Source of the DNA: Rugosimonospora acidiphila
Lineage (GTDB): Bacteria; Actinomycetota; Actinomycetes; Mycobacteriales; Micromonosporaceae
Direction of reading: 5' to 3'
NCBI RefSeq assembly: GCF_039543385.1
Contig: NZ_BAABJQ010000028.1
Location: forward strand, 1 to 64,000
Length of the DNA stretch: 64,000 nucleotides
The first letter of the stretch is position 1, and every line of letters starts with the position of its first letter. A program made the translations under genes and the position numbers. The notes under the pieces are model-generated. The model was given only the letters and a program-made list of their open reading frames with translations. It had not been told where the DNA came from and ran no database searches. This document shows, piece by piece, positions 1-8,682 of this stretch.

Positions 1-127
1 CCTCACCCTCATGGATCAGGCCAAGCAGGATGTGCTCAGTGCCGATGTAGTTGTGGTTGAGCATCCGGGCCTCTTCCTGAGCCAGGACCACAACCCGCCG
101 TGCTCGGTCGGTAAACCGCTCGAACAT
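1..127 (-). CDS. clpC: ClpC ATPase, N-terminal fragment (runs off the window)
   Basis: The minus-strand reading begins MFERFTDRARRVVVLAQEEA and continues through a motif ending HNYIGTEHILLGLIHEGE, which is the start of the Clp N-domain of ClpC/ClpA-type AAA+ unfoldases. ClpC feeds substrates to ClpP and is usually essential in actinobacteria. Only about 42 residues are inside the window; both AAA+ modules lie beyond its left edge. The ATG at 125-127 follows a GAGGAG element at a good distance. A 6-bp inverted repeat (149-154 with 164-169, 9-nt loop) lies just upstream of that ribosome site and could be an operator, but I cannot assign it. Identification is confident; the rest of the protein is unseen. 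Confidence 0.95.
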   Translation of the reverse strand, partial: MFERFTDRARRVVVLAQEEARMLNHNYIGTEHILLGLIHEGE

Positions 128-873
128 TCCAGGTATCTCCTCACGTGCCTTGCGGCACCGCTTCGCAAGCCCATGAAGGCCTAACCGCATCTATCACTCT
201 ATCGCCGGCAGCCGACACTCGGCCTGGCCGAGCCTTGGCTATCCCCTAGCGGCGTAACTGACCATGGGCGGACAAACCACCGCGTACCAGCGGTTTAACC
301 TCGGTCGCATAGTCCAACCGAGCGGGCCCCCAGGGTGTTCCACGGGGCCGCTACGCGCAGAGCGAAATCCGTCACCGCCATCGCGCGACCCGACAGCACC
401 TCGCAGCCCGTCCCGTAGCCGCCCATCCGGCGCCTCGAGTGGCAGGGATTCGCAACCAACCGGTTATGCGACCGAACCAAATTGCAACTCCATATCGCCA
501 CAACCGGGCCCAGACGGCATCACCGGGGCATACACCCGCGTGGAGCACATTCCGAATCGTCGCACCGGCAGACCGGGCAATCGGCGGCCATCCAACCAGC
601 CGGGCGACCACCCAACTGGTCGGGCGGCCACCCGATCGATCGGGCGGACAAGCGACCGGGACGGGATCGGGCCCACCGGCCGGGCAACGACCGGACCGCG
701 GCGTTCGCCGGTCGGCGGGGGCGCGAGGCGGCCCGTGAGCGCCGATCGGGGACCCGACAGGCACCCGAAGATCCGGGCAGCCGAGCCCGGGTCGCACAAG
801 GTGATCGGGGCTGGCCAAGGTCATCAGGGCTGATCATCATCGGGCTGGCCGATTTGGTCGGAGCCTGAAACCA
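128..873. other. Long non-coding stretch between clpC and lsr2
   Basis: About 750 bases separate the clpC start from the 3' end of lsr2. Open frames exist on both strands but overlap each other, have no ribosome site of note and give arginine/proline/glycine-rich translations typical of random high-GC reading. The clpC promoter must be in the left part. The stretch from about 180 to 260 is less GC-rich than the surroundings. The right part holds four imperfect 20-bp repeats (581-660). No RNA gene was recognised. Confidence 0.6.
581..660. repeat. Four imperfect tandem 20-bp units
   Basis: The units start at 581, 601, 621 and 641 and share the framework (T/C)CGGGCGGCCA-CCC followed by a variable stretch; they differ at about 4-7 positions from one another. 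They lie in non-coding DNA 3' of lsr2. No function is evident; the repetition could be a decayed minisatellite. Confidence 0.6.
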
Positions 874-907
874 GGAGACACCGTGACCGGCCGGTCACGG
901 TGTCTCC
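874..907 (-). terminator. 34-bp perfect palindrome downstream of lsr2
   Basis: GGAGACACCGTGACC is followed by GGCC and then by its exact reverse complement, giving a 15- to 17-bp perfect stem. It lies 23 bases after the lsr2 stop codon, the place of an intrinsic terminator. There is no long U-tract, as is common in high-GC actinobacteria. A perfect dyad of this length could also bind a protein. Confidence 0.75.
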
Positions 908-930
908 CGATGCGTCGGTGCGGTTTCGAT

Positions 931-1284
931 TCAGCGGCCGGCGTCGGCGTTGTACTCGTCGACGATCTCCTGCGGAATCCGGCCACGGTCGGAGATATTG
1001 CGTCCCTTGCGCTTCGCCCAGGTACGGATCGCCTTGTTCTGCTCCCGGTCGGCCGCCGCGCTGCCGCGTGCCCGCGCCGCCGCACGGCCTCCAACCACCA
1101 CGCCGCCCCGGCCTACCCGACGGCCGTGCGCGATGAAATCGGAGAACGATTCCCGCAGTCGCGCAGCGTTTTTCTTGGAGAGGTCAATCTCGTACTGCAC
1201 ACCGTCGAGCGCGAACTTCACGGTCTCGTCGGCACTGCCGCCTTCCAGATCATCCTCAAGGATGACAACTTCCCGTCTCGCCAC
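931..1284 (-). CDS. lsr2: Lsr2 nucleoid-associated protein
   Basis: Lsr2 is the actinobacterial H-NS analogue: it binds AT-rich minor grooves, bridges DNA and silences acquired genes. The 117-residue protein begins MARREVVILEDDLEGGSADE, contains the N-terminal beta/helix oligomerisation domain (about 1-60), a basic glycine/alanine linker (about 55-80) and the C-terminal domain with the AT-hook-like RGR at residues 100-102. Length and both domains are standard. It is a single gene between clpC and lysS, an order common in actinobacteria, and is followed by a strong palindromic terminator, so it is probably transcribed alone. Confidence 0.97.
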   Translation of the reverse strand: MARREVVILEDDLEGGSADETVKFALDGVQYEIDLSKKNAARLRESFSDFIAHGRRVGRGGVVVGGRAAARARGSAAADREQNKAIRTWAKRKGRNISDRGRIPQEIVDEYNADAGR

Positions 1285-1372
1285 CGTACAGGTTCCCTTC
1301 GCATAATCGGCTGATGCCGACCCGGAAACAATAACCCGGATGGCAGCCTTTCCGTCAATAGGAACGCAGAAA

Positions 1373-2875
1373 TCACTCGGGGCGGATCAGTGGGAACAGG
1401 ATCGTCTCCCGAATGCCGAGGCCGGTCAGAGTCATCAGAAGCCGGTCGATACCCATGCCCATCCCGCCGCTCGGCGGCATTCCGTACTCCATGGCCCGGA
1501 GGAAATCCTCATCGAGCCGCATCGCCTCTGGATCACCCTTGGTCGCCAAGAGCGCCTGTGCCACCAAACGCTCCCGTTGGACGACCGGATCGACCAGCTC
1601 CGAGTACGCGGTCGCCAACTCGACACCCCGCACGTACAGGTCCCACTTCTCGGTGAGCCCGGGCGTGGTCCGGTGCGCCCGGGTCAGCGGGGTGGTGTCC
1701 TCGGGGAAATCCCGGACGAAGGTGGGCGCGATCAGCCCGGGGACCACCAACGCCTCAAACAGCTCCTCGACCAGCTTGCCGGGGCCCCAATTGGGGTCCA
1801 CCGCCACGTCGTGCTTGGCCGCGTATTCCAGAAGTGTGGCCATCGGCGTTTCCACGGTCACTTCCTCGCCGAGCGCGTCCGACAGGACGCCGAACAGCGT
1901 CACCGACCGCCAAGTGCCGCCGAGATCAAACTCGCTGCCGTCGTGATGGGTCACCACTAGCGAACCGGACACGGCCCGCGCGGACTCCTGTACCAGCTCC
2001 CTGGTGAGGGTGGCCATCGTGTCGTAGTCACCGTAGGCCTGGTAGGCCTCCAACATCGCGAACTCGGGAGAGTGCGACGAGTCGATGCCCTCATTGCGGA
2101 AGTTGCGGTTTATCTCGAAGACCCGATCGATTCCGCCGACCACGCACCGCTTCAGATACAACTCCGGCGCGATTCGCAGATACAGATCCGCATCCAACGC
2201 ATTGCTGTGCGTAACGAATGGGCGGGCGGTCGCGCCACCGGGCAACAACTGCAGCATGGGGGTTTCCACTTCCAGAAACCCGCGATCGTGCAGCGAGTCG
2301 CGGAGGCTGCGTACCACGGTGGCACGGGAGCGTACGGTCTGCCGGGCCTGCGGACGGACGATCAAGTCGACGTACCGCTGCCGGACCCGCGACTCCTCGC
2401 TCAGCGGCCGGTGCGCGACCGGTAGCGGCCGCAGCGCCTTGGCCGTCATCGCCCAGGCGTCGGCCAGCACGGACAGCTCGCCGCGCCGGCTGGTGATCAC
2501 CTCACCGGTGACGCCTACCTGATCACCGAGGTCCACCAGCCGCTTCCAGCTCTCCAGCGACTCCGAGCCGACCCGGTCCAGGGAGAGCATCGCCTGCAGT
2601 TCGGCCCCGTCCCCCTCGCGCAGGGTCGCGAAGCACAGCTTGCCGGTGTTCCGTACGAAGATCACACGACCGGTCACGCTGACCGTCTCCCCGGTCGCGT
2701 GATCGATGGGGAGGTCGGCGTAGCGCTGCCTGATCTCGGCCAGCGTGGTGGTCCGCGGGAAGCCCACCGGGTAGGGCTGCCCGCCGTCGGTGAGGATCCG
2801 GGCCCGCTTCTCCCGGCGCACCCTCATCTGCTCCGGAAGGTCGTCTGCGGTCGGCGGCGTGGGCGTTTCGGTCAC
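1373..2875 (-). CDS. lysS: Lysyl-tRNA synthetase, class II
   Basis: Charges tRNA-Lys with lysine in the cytoplasm. The protein has an N-terminal OB-fold anticodon-binding domain (about residues 45-145, including VTGRVIFVRNTGKLCFATL) and a class II catalytic core with motif 2-like FRNEGIDSSHSPEF and C-terminal motif 3 GMGMGIDRLLMTLTG. I chose the GTG at 2873-2875 (protein begins VTETPTPP), because an AGG lies 9 bases upstream; a TTG eight codons earlier would also be in frame. About 500 residues is the usual length. The gene is divergent from the methyltransferase at 2933, with 57 bases between the starts that must hold both promoters. Confidence 0.95.
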   Translation of the reverse strand: MTETPTPPTADDLPEQMRVRREKRARILTDGGQPYPVGFPRTTTLAEIRQRYADLPIDHATGETVSVTGRVIFVRNTGKLCFATLREGDGAELQAMLSLDRVGSESLESWKRLVDLGDQVGVTGEVITSRRGELSVLADAWAMTAKALRPLPVAHRPLSEESRVRQRYVDLIVRPQARQTVRSRATVVRSLRDSLHDRGFLEVETPMLQLLPGGATARPFVTHSNALDADLYLRIAPELYLKRCVVGGIDRVFEINRNFRNEGIDSSHSPEFAMLEAYQAYGDYDTMATLTRELVQESARAVSGSLVVTHHDGSEFDLGGTWRSVTLFGVLSDALGEEVTVETPMATLLEYAAKHDVAVDPNWGPGKLVEELFEALVVPGLIAPTFVRDFPEDTTPLTRAHRTTPGLTEKWDLYVRGVELATAYSELVDPVVQRERLVAQALLATKGDPEAMRLDEDFLRAMEYGMPPSGGMGMGIDRLLMTLTGLGIRETILFPLIRPE

Positions 2876-2932
2876 GGCGCTCAGCCTACTGGCCGTCAAC
2901 TTTTGGCTCCCACTGAGTTAACCTGGCTGGCC

Positions 2933-3664
2933 ATGACCGAGCAGAGCGAGCAGGCCCTGTCCTTCGGGCCGGCGGCCGAACGCTACGACGACAACCGTCC
3001 CTCCTACCCCCCAGCCGCGGTGACCTGGGCGCTTGGTACCCCCGCCAGGAGAGTGGTCGACCTCGGCGCCGGCACCGGGATCATGACCAGGGTGCTGCTG
3101 GCCCTCGGCCACCAGGTGGTGCCGGTCGAACCCGACGCCGGCATGCGCGAGCGGCTCGCCGAGGTCACCTCAGACACGGAACCGGTGGATGGCTCCGCCG
3201 AACGGATCCCGTTGCCGGACGGCTCGGTCGACGCGGTCGTCGCCGGGCAGTCCTACCACTGGTTCGACCGCGAGCCGGCGCACGCGGAAATCGCTCGGGT
3301 ACTGCGGCCGGGCGGCGTCTTCGCCCCGATCTGGAACATCCGCGACGAGGCGGTGCCGTGGGTGGCCCGGCTCACCAAGATCGTCGACGATCCGCGCGAC
3401 CGGCGGGGCCACCACGAGGGAGTGCTGGAGAATCCGGACTTCGGGCCGGAGTTCGGCACGGTCACCAGCAAGGGATTCCGGCACGAGGTGCCCATGACGG
3501 CCGACCGCCTGGTGCGGCTGGTCGCCACCAGGTCCTACTACCTGATCGCGACGCCCGAGCGGCAGGCCGCCGTCGACGCGCAGGTCAGGGAGCTGGCGGC
3601 CGAGCTGCCGGAGATCTTCCCGCTCCCCTACGTAACGATGATCTACAAAGCGACTCGACGCTGA
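2933..3664 (+). CDS. Class I SAM-dependent methyltransferase
   Basis: A 243-residue protein of the UbiE/Methyltransf_11 type. Motif I reads VVDLGAGTGIMTRVLL (about residues 41-56) and is preceded by FGPAAERYDDNRPSYP, a common opening of this group. LRPGGVFAPIWN near residue 125 is the post-IV region. Substrate cannot be told from the sequence. The start is the ATG at 2933; longer in-frame starts run back into lysS on the other strand and are unlikely. It ends facing coaX across a shared stem-loop. Its position between lysS and coaX suggests a lone housekeeping or detoxifying methyltransferase. Confidence 0.85.
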   Translation: MTEQSEQALSFGPAAERYDDNRPSYPPAAVTWALGTPARRVVDLGAGTGIMTRVLLALGHQVVPVEPDAGMRERLAEVTSDTEPVDGSAERIPLPDGSVDAVVAGQSYHWFDREPAHAEIARVLRPGGVFAPIWNIRDEAVPWVARLTKIVDDPRDRRGHHEGVLENPDFGPEFGTVTSKGFRHEVPMTADRLVRLVATRSYYLIATPERQAAVDAQVRELAAELPEIFPLPYVTMIYKATRR

Positions 3665-3672
3665 GGGCACGG

Positions 3673-3705
3673 CGGTCGCCGCCCGGCCTCGCCGGACGGC
3701 GGCCG
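3673..3705. terminator. Bidirectional stem-loop between converging genes
   Basis: A 14-bp GC-rich stem (3673-3686 with 3692-3705, two mismatches, 5-nt loop) fills the 41-base gap between the stop codons of the methyltransferase (plus) and coaX (minus). It can serve both directions. Confidence 0.65.
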
Positions 3706-4464
3706 TCACACGTTGCGCTCGTACACCATCCGCAGGCCGATGAGGGTGATCATCGGCTCGTGATGGGTGACCGTCCGGCACTCGCCCAGCACCACCGGGG
3801 CCAGCCCCCCGGTGGCGATCACGGCCTTGACCTCGCCCAGGTCCTCGGTCATCCGCTCGACGATCCGGTCCACCAGGCCGGCGTAGCCGAAGTACATCCC
3901 GGACTGCAGGCACTCCACGGTGTTCTTGCCGATCACCGAGCGCGGCTTGGCCGGCTCCACCTTGCGCAGCTGCGCGGCCCGGTCCGCCAGGGCGTCGAAG
4001 GAGATCTCGATGCCCGGGGTGAACGCGCCGCCGAGAAACTCGCCGCGGGCGCTGATCACGTCGAACGTCGTGGTCGTGCCGACGTCGACCACTATCGACG
4101 GGCCGCCGTAGAGGGTGTACGCCGCCAGGGTGTTGACCACCCGGTCGGCGCCGACCTCCTTCGGGTTGTCGATGGCCAGCTGCACGCCGGTGCGCACGCC
4201 CGCCTCCACGACCACCGCTGGCAGCCCGGCGTAGTACCGGGCGAGCATGCCGCGCAGCGACCGCAGCGCCGCCGGTACCGTCGAACACGCGGCCACCCCG
4301 GTCAGCTCGACGTTGTCCGCGGCGAGCAGCCCCCGGAAGTGCAGGCCCAGCTCGTCGGCGGTGGATCGGGCGTCGGTCTTGATCCGCCAGGAGTGCACGA
4401 GCTTGTCACCGTCGAAGGTGGCCAGCACGGTGTTCGTGTTTCCGATGTCGATGCACAGCAGCAC
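3706..4464 (-). CDS. coaX: Type III pantothenate kinase
   Basis: Phosphorylates pantothenate, the first step from vitamin B5 to coenzyme A. The 252-residue protein begins MLLCIDIGNTNTV with the family phosphate-binding motif DxGNTxT at residues 6-12, and has the diagnostic GADR motif (EVGADRVVNTLAAY) followed by IVVDVGTTTTFDV, the second ASKHA-fold phosphate site. Length is normal. It follows nadC with a 32-base gap on the same strand, and panC/panD lie upstream on the same strand, so pantothenate synthesis and its use are encoded within about 6 kb. Confidence 0.96.
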   Translation of the reverse strand: MLLCIDIGNTNTVLATFDGDKLVHSWRIKTDARSTADELGLHFRGLLAADNVELTGVAACSTVPAALRSLRGMLARYYAGLPAVVVEAGVRTGVQLAIDNPKEVGADRVVNTLAAYTLYGGPSIVVDVGTTTTFDVISARGEFLGGAFTPGIEISFDALADRAAQLRKVEPAKPRSVIGKNTVECLQSGMYFGYAGLVDRIVERMTEDLGEVKAVIATGGLAPVVLGECRTVTHHEPMITLIGLRMVYERNV

Positions 4465-4496
4465 GGCAGTGACTTTACGGCGGCCGGACTCGCCCG

Positions 4497-5441
4497 CTAG
4501 ACGCCGGTACGGCGGGAACGAAGGTCCATGGCGATGTCCAGAATCGGCGAGGAGTGGGTCAGCCCACCGACCGACAGGTAGTCCACCCCGGTCTCGGCGT
4601 ACCGCCGCGCCACCTCGAGGGTCAGGTTGCCGGTGGCCTCCAGCTCGGCCCGGCCTCCCACCGCGCCGACCACCTCGCTGAGCAGCTCGCTCGACATGTT
4701 GTCGCAGAGCAGGAACGTGGCGCCCGCGGCCACCGCCTCCCGGGCCTCGTCCACCGTGGTCACCTCGACCTGGATCGGCACGTCCGGGAAGGCGGCCCGG
4801 ATCCGGTCATAGGCGGCGGTCAGCGAGCCGGCGGCCAGCTTGTGGTTGTCCTTGATCATGGCGACGTCGTACAGGCCCATCCGCTTGTTGGCGCCGCCGC
4901 CGGCGCGCACCGCGTACTTGTCCAGGATCCTCAGGCCGGGCGTGGTCTTGCGGGTGTCCAGAACGGTCGCCTTGCTACCGGCCAGCACGTCCGCCCAGGC
5001 GCGCGTGTGGGTGGCCACGCCGGACATCCGGCACAGGAGGTTCAGCGCGGTGCGCTCGGCGGTCAGCAGCGCCCTGGTCGGCCCGGAGATCGTGGCCAGG
5101 ACGTCGCCCCGGACCACCCGCTCGCCGTCCTTGGCCACCGCGACGAACGTGGCACCGCCCGGGGCCGCGGTCCCGCCGGCCGGCGAGCCGGCGTGCGCCG
5201 GGGTGGCGGCCGACGAAGCGAGGTCGAACACGGCGGCGGCCACCGCCAGCCCGGCGACCACGCCCGGCGCCCGGGCCACCAGATCACCGGTGTCGGTCTG
5301 CTCCGCCGGGATGGTGGCCACGCTGGTGACGTCGACGCCGTCCGGGCCCAGGTCCTCGGCCAGCGCGCGCCGGACGATGTCCTGTACCTCCGCCACATCG
5401 AGACCGTCCGCCGTCAAAGCGTCCACTGTGGACTGATTCAT
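4497..5441 (-). CDS. nadC: Quinolinate phosphoribosyltransferase
   Basis: Converts quinolinate and PRPP to nicotinate mononucleotide, the last step of de novo pyridine synthesis. The C-terminal barrel contains VLDTRKTTPGLR and MGLYDVAMIKDNH, the conserved substrate-binding stretches. The ATG at 5439-5441 overlaps the nadB stop (ATGA), which fixes the start and implies translational coupling. At 314 residues it is longer than most NadC (about 285); the extra length is an alanine/glycine/proline insertion near residues 76-98. Codons 4-7 (Ser-Thr-Val-Asp) contain the palindrome TCCACAGTGGA at 5422-5432 that recurs in this window. Confidence 0.95.
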   Translation of the reverse strand: MNQSTVDALTADGLDVAEVQDIVRRALAEDLGPDGVDVTSVATIPAEQTDTGDLVARAPGVVAGLAVAAAVFDLASSAATPAHAGSPAGGTAAPGGATFVAVAKDGERVVRGDVLATISGPTRALLTAERTALNLLCRMSGVATHTRAWADVLAGSKATVLDTRKTTPGLRILDKYAVRAGGGANKRMGLYDVAMIKDNHKLAAGSLTAAYDRIRAAFPDVPIQVEVTTVDEAREAVAAGATFLLCDNMSSELLSEVVGAVGGRAELEATGNLTLEVARRYAETGVDYLSVGGLTHSSPILDIAMDLRSRRTGV

Positions 5442-7129
5442 GCCCTCGCCGCCCATTCCTCGGTCAACCGGCCGTCGGCGTCCACCGCCGCCAGCAAATG
5501 TCCGCGCCAGTCTTCGGACGCGTCGGGGAAGTCCTCCCGCCAGTGGCAGCCCCGCGTCTCCTCGCGCCGCGCCGCCGCGGCCAGCAACGCCGAGGCCACG
5601 GTGAGCAGGTTGCTCGCCTCCCACGTCTCGGTGCACGGGGTGGATCGGGCGCCGCTCAACTCCGTCAGGGTTGCGGCCGCCTCCGCCAGGGAGTCGGCCG
5701 AGCGCAGCACCCCGACACCGGCGGTCATCGCCCGCTGCAGCGGATGCCGCACGGCCGCGTCGACCACGAACCCGCCCGACCGGACGGGCGCCACGGGTTC
5801 GGCCTGCGGCGGCAGGTCGGCCGCCACGTCCACGGCGATCCGCCGCGCGAACACCAGTCCCTCCAGCAACGAGTTGGAGGCCAGCCGGTTGGCGCCGTGC
5901 ACGCCGGTGCAGGCGGCCTCGCCGCAGGCGTACAGGCCCGGGATCGTGGTGCGTCCGCGAAGGTCGGTGCGCACGCCGCCGGACGCGTAGTGCGCGGCCG
6001 GCGCGACCGGGATCAGGTCGCCGGTCGGATCGATGCCGGCCGCCAGGCAGGAGGCGGTGATGGTGGGGAACCGCCGGGACAGGTCGGGCACGTGGCGCGC
6101 GTCCAGGTACACGTTGTCGACGCCCTGCGCGCGCATCTGCCGGAAGATGCCCTTGGCCACCACGTCGCGCGGTGCCAACTCGGCCAGCTCGTGCTGGCCC
6201 ACCATGAACCGCCGGCCCTCGCCGTCCACCAGGTACGCGCCCTCACCGCGCAGCGCCTCGGAGACCAGCGGCTGCTGATCCCCGAAGGACGGCCCGTACA
6301 GCGCCGTCGGGTGGAACTGCACGAACTCGAGGTCGGTCACTGCCGCGCCGGCCCGCAGGGCGAGCGCGACGCCGTCGCCGGTGGACACCGTCGGGTTCGT
6401 GGTGGACGCGTAGACCTGGCCCATGCCGCCGGTCGCCAGCACCACCGCCCGGGCCAGGATCGCGCCGACCCCGTCCTCGGCGCCCTCACCGAGCACGTGC
6501 AGGGTCAGGCCACACGCCCGGCCGCCCGCGTCGACCAGCAGGTCCAGCACGAGCGCGTGCTCCACCAGCCGGATCCACGGGTCGCGCCGCACCGCCGCGT
6601 GCAGGGCCCGCTGGACCTCGGCACCGGTCGCGTCGCCGCCGGCGTGCACTATCCGGTTGGCGTGGTGGCCGCCCTCCCGGGTCAGCATCAGCGAACCGTC
6701 CGGGTACCGGTCGAACTCCGCGCCCCAGCGCATGAGCTCCCGTACCCGCGTGGGCCCCTCAGTGACCAGCACGTCGACCGCCGCCGGATCGCACAGCCCG
6801 ACCCCGGCGGTGATGGTGTCCAGGGCGTGGGCGGAAGGGGTGTCCAGCGGATCGAGGACCGCCGCGATCCCGCCCTGTGCCCAGCGGGTCGAGCCGTCAT
6901 CAATGTTGACCTTGGTCACCACCGTGACGTGCAGCCCGGCCTCGCGCAGATGCAGCGCGGCGGTCAGCCCGGCGACGCCGGAGCCGACGACTATCACGTC
7001 GGTGTTCTCGGCCCAACCGGGCTCGGGCGCCGGCAGCCGGGCCGGGAGCACCGGCAGGGTCGGCAGCTCCGGAAGGGCCGGCAGCTCCGGCAGGGTCGGC
7101 GAGGAGGTGGTGAGCGTGGACAGCGCCAT
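5438..7129 (-). CDS. nadB: L-aspartate oxidase
   Basis: Oxidises L-aspartate to iminoaspartate with FAD, the first step of de novo NAD synthesis. The FAD-binding VVGSGVAGLTAALHL lies near residues 47-61, and STRWAQGGIAAVLD and the HPTALYGP and GANRLASNSLLEGLVF blocks are characteristic of the family. The start is placed at ATG 7127-7129; an AGGTGGG lies 13 bases upstream, slightly far. Before the FAD site there is an unusual leucine/proline extension with LPELPALPELP-type repeats (about residues 13-35) encoded by a short imperfect DNA repeat. nadA was not seen in this window, so quinolinate synthase must be elsewhere. nadB-nadC overlap by four bases. Confidence 0.95.
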   Translation of the reverse strand: MALSTLTTSSPTLPELPALPELPTLPVLPARLPAPEPGWAENTDVIVVGSGVAGLTAALHLREAGLHVTVVTKVNIDDGSTRWAQGGIAAVLDPLDTPSAHALDTITAGVGLCDPAAVDVLVTEGPTRVRELMRWGAEFDRYPDGSLMLTREGGHHANRIVHAGGDATGAEVQRALHAAVRRDPWIRLVEHALVLDLLVDAGGRACGLTLHVLGEGAEDGVGAILARAVVLATGGMGQVYASTTNPTVSTGDGVALALRAGAAVTDLEFVQFHPTALYGPSFGDQQPLVSEALRGEGAYLVDGEGRRFMVGQHELAELAPRDVVAKGIFRQMRAQGVDNVYLDARHVPDLSRRFPTITASCLAAGIDPTGDLIPVAPAAHYASGGVRTDLRGRTTIPGLYACGEAACTGVHGANRLASNSLLEGLVFARRIAVDVAADLPPQAEPVAPVRSGGFVVDAAVRHPLQRAMTAGVGVLRSADSLAEAAATLTELSGARSTPCTETWEASNLLTVASALLAAAARREETRGCHWREDFPDASEDWRGHLLAAVDADGRLTEEWAARA

Positions 7130-7151
7130 CTGGCGATTCAAACCCACCTGT

Positions 7152-8012
7152 TCATTGTGGCAGCGGCCGGGCCCCGAGACTGCGAATCGAGCCACGTAGC
7201 TTGACATCGGCCAGTGCGTAGCAGGCGAAGGTCTGGTCACTGCCCAACCAGGTCTGCGCGGTGGTCGGACCGACATACCCAACGGACAGGTCGGTGCGGT
7301 TCGCGCTGCTGGAAAGGCCCAGGTAGGCACGGACAACCTCACCGCAGCCCCGGTTTGCGCTGTCCTTGACGGCCTGCGCCTCGAACGGCGCGTCCGGCGG
7401 GGTCAGCGTGTAGGTGCCCGCGAACTCGCCCTCGTGTTCTTCGTCACAGGAGACGTACAACGAACCGTCGCTGCCCCGCGTCACGCACGCGGCGGCGACC
7501 TGATCGGCGGCCCCCTTCAGGCTCGCGCTACGGGTGGCGAACCGGGTACCGGCGGCATCGATGGTCTGGGCCAGCGCGCAGCCGAAGAACCCGTCGCGTT
7601 GCGGGCTGATCCAGTCGGCGAGCACGGTCACCCGCGCCTTGTGCCAGTCGAGACCGAGAAACCGTGTGGCAAAGGCGCCGCAGGCGCGCCGCACCTCGGC
7701 GAGCATCAGGTTGCTCGCCACCGGGCCGTCGCGGCCGCCGGACCGGGCCCGCTTGATCAGGTCGTGGTCGACCTGCCCGACGTGGTACACCTCGGTGGTG
7801 TGCCCGGCGGTGCACGCGACGGAACCCCCGGGCCAGGGCAGCAGGCCGCGCGCCGCGGACGGATCCACCTGGGCGCACGAGCCGACGGCGGGCGCACCGG
7901 CCGGCACCGCGCTGGGAATCGGGTCGGACCGGTTGAGCGTCCACTCCAGGACACCGATCGCCAGCACCACCACCACGACCGCGGCGAGCAGGCTCCAGAA
8001 GCGCCGGGACAT
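7152..8012 (-). CDS. Membrane-anchored Septum_form-type protein
   Basis: A 286-residue protein with an N-terminal transmembrane anchor (RRFWSLLAAVVVVVLAIGVL) and an extracytoplasmic part. It has two similar halves with paired cysteines: VGSCAQVD...VACTAGHTTEVYHVG and then DGSLYVSCDEEHEGEFAGTYT, each recalling the Septum_form (DUF4190/septum formation) pattern in which a Cys pair precedes a HxxEV(Y/F) element. The family is common in actinobacteria; its biochemical role is not established. Start ATG 8010-8012 is supported by GGAGGGAG 7 bases upstream. It is 22 bases upstream of nadB on the same strand and probably co-transcribed with it. Confidence 0.65.
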   Translation of the reverse strand: MSRRFWSLLAAVVVVVLAIGVLEWTLNRSDPIPSAVPAGAPAVGSCAQVDPSAARGLLPWPGGSVACTAGHTTEVYHVGQVDHDLIKRARSGGRDGPVASNLMLAEVRRACGAFATRFLGLDWHKARVTVLADWISPQRDGFFGCALAQTIDAAGTRFATRSASLKGAADQVAAACVTRGSDGSLYVSCDEEHEGEFAGTYTLTPPDAPFEAQAVKDSANRGCGEVVRAYLGLSSSANRTDLSVGYVGPTTAQTWLGSDQTFACYALADVKLRGSIRSLGARPLPQ

Positions 8013-8250
8013 CCGTCTCCCTCCCACCCTCGGGCGTGGCCGCACATCCGCCGACGCCCCGGGCGGCGCGGCCGAGCCGGATCGCTGGCGCGGGCGAGCA
8101 GCACCAGCGCCTGGCTCGGCGAGCGACGGGTGGGCATCACCGGCAGGCTGCGCAGCCTATGGAGTCGCGCGGTCGGGGCGCAATGGCCCGATCAGGCGGG
8201 CCGGTCGCGGTCCGTCGATGGGTACCGGTGGTGAGGTGGGTCGAATGGCC

Positions 8251-8682
8251 TCAGCGGGCGAGTACCGCGTCGCCGCGGGTCGGTTCGCCGGCCATGCCGG
8301 GTACCGCCGAGGCCGGGTCGGTGCCCAGTTCGATGACCCGGTTCGCCGCGTCCACGTGCACGATCCGCGGCCGGTACTCCCGGGCCAGCGCGTCGTCCAT
8401 CTGCCCGTACGAAATCAGGATCACCAGGTCGCCGGGGTGCATCAGGTGCGCCGCCGCGCCGTTGATGCCGATCACGCCGGAGCCGCGCTCGCCCGGGATC
8501 ACGTAGGTCTCCAGCCGGGCACCGTTGGTCACGTCGACGATCGCCACCTGCTCGCCGGGGAGCAGGTCGGCCGCGTCCATCAGCTCCTCGTCGACCGTTA
8601 CCGAACCCACGTAGTGCAGGTCCGCCTGGGTGACGGTGGCGCGATGAATCTTGGATTTGAGCATGGTGCGGAGCATGGTCAT
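8251..8682 (-). CDS. panD: Aspartate 1-decarboxylase proenzyme
   Basis: Makes beta-alanine from L-aspartate for pantothenate synthesis. It is a pyruvoyl enzyme made by self-cleavage between Gly and Ser in HYVGSVTVD; Lys9, Tyr and Arg residues of the active site (LKSKIHRATVTQADLHY) are present. The ATG at 8680-8682 overlaps the panC stop (ATGA); the second ATG two codons on would put the cleaved Ser at the classical position 25, so either start is possible. The C-terminal extension (VPGMAGEPTRGDAVLAR) is typical of actinobacteria. The next gene downstream is 238 bases away. Confidence 0.96.
   Translation of the reverse strand: MTMLRTMLKSKIHRATVTQADLHYVGSVTVDEELMDAADLLPGEQVAIVDVTNGARLETYVIPGERGSGVIGINGAAAHLMHPGDLVILISYGQMDDALAREYRPRIVHVDAANRVIELGTDPASAVPGMAGEPTRGDAVLAR

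Noticed and set aside
264..868. Several overlapping open frames on both strands between clpC and lsr2
   Set aside because: They overlap each other in many frames, lack ribosome sites and have arginine/proline-rich translations typical of random high-GC DNA.
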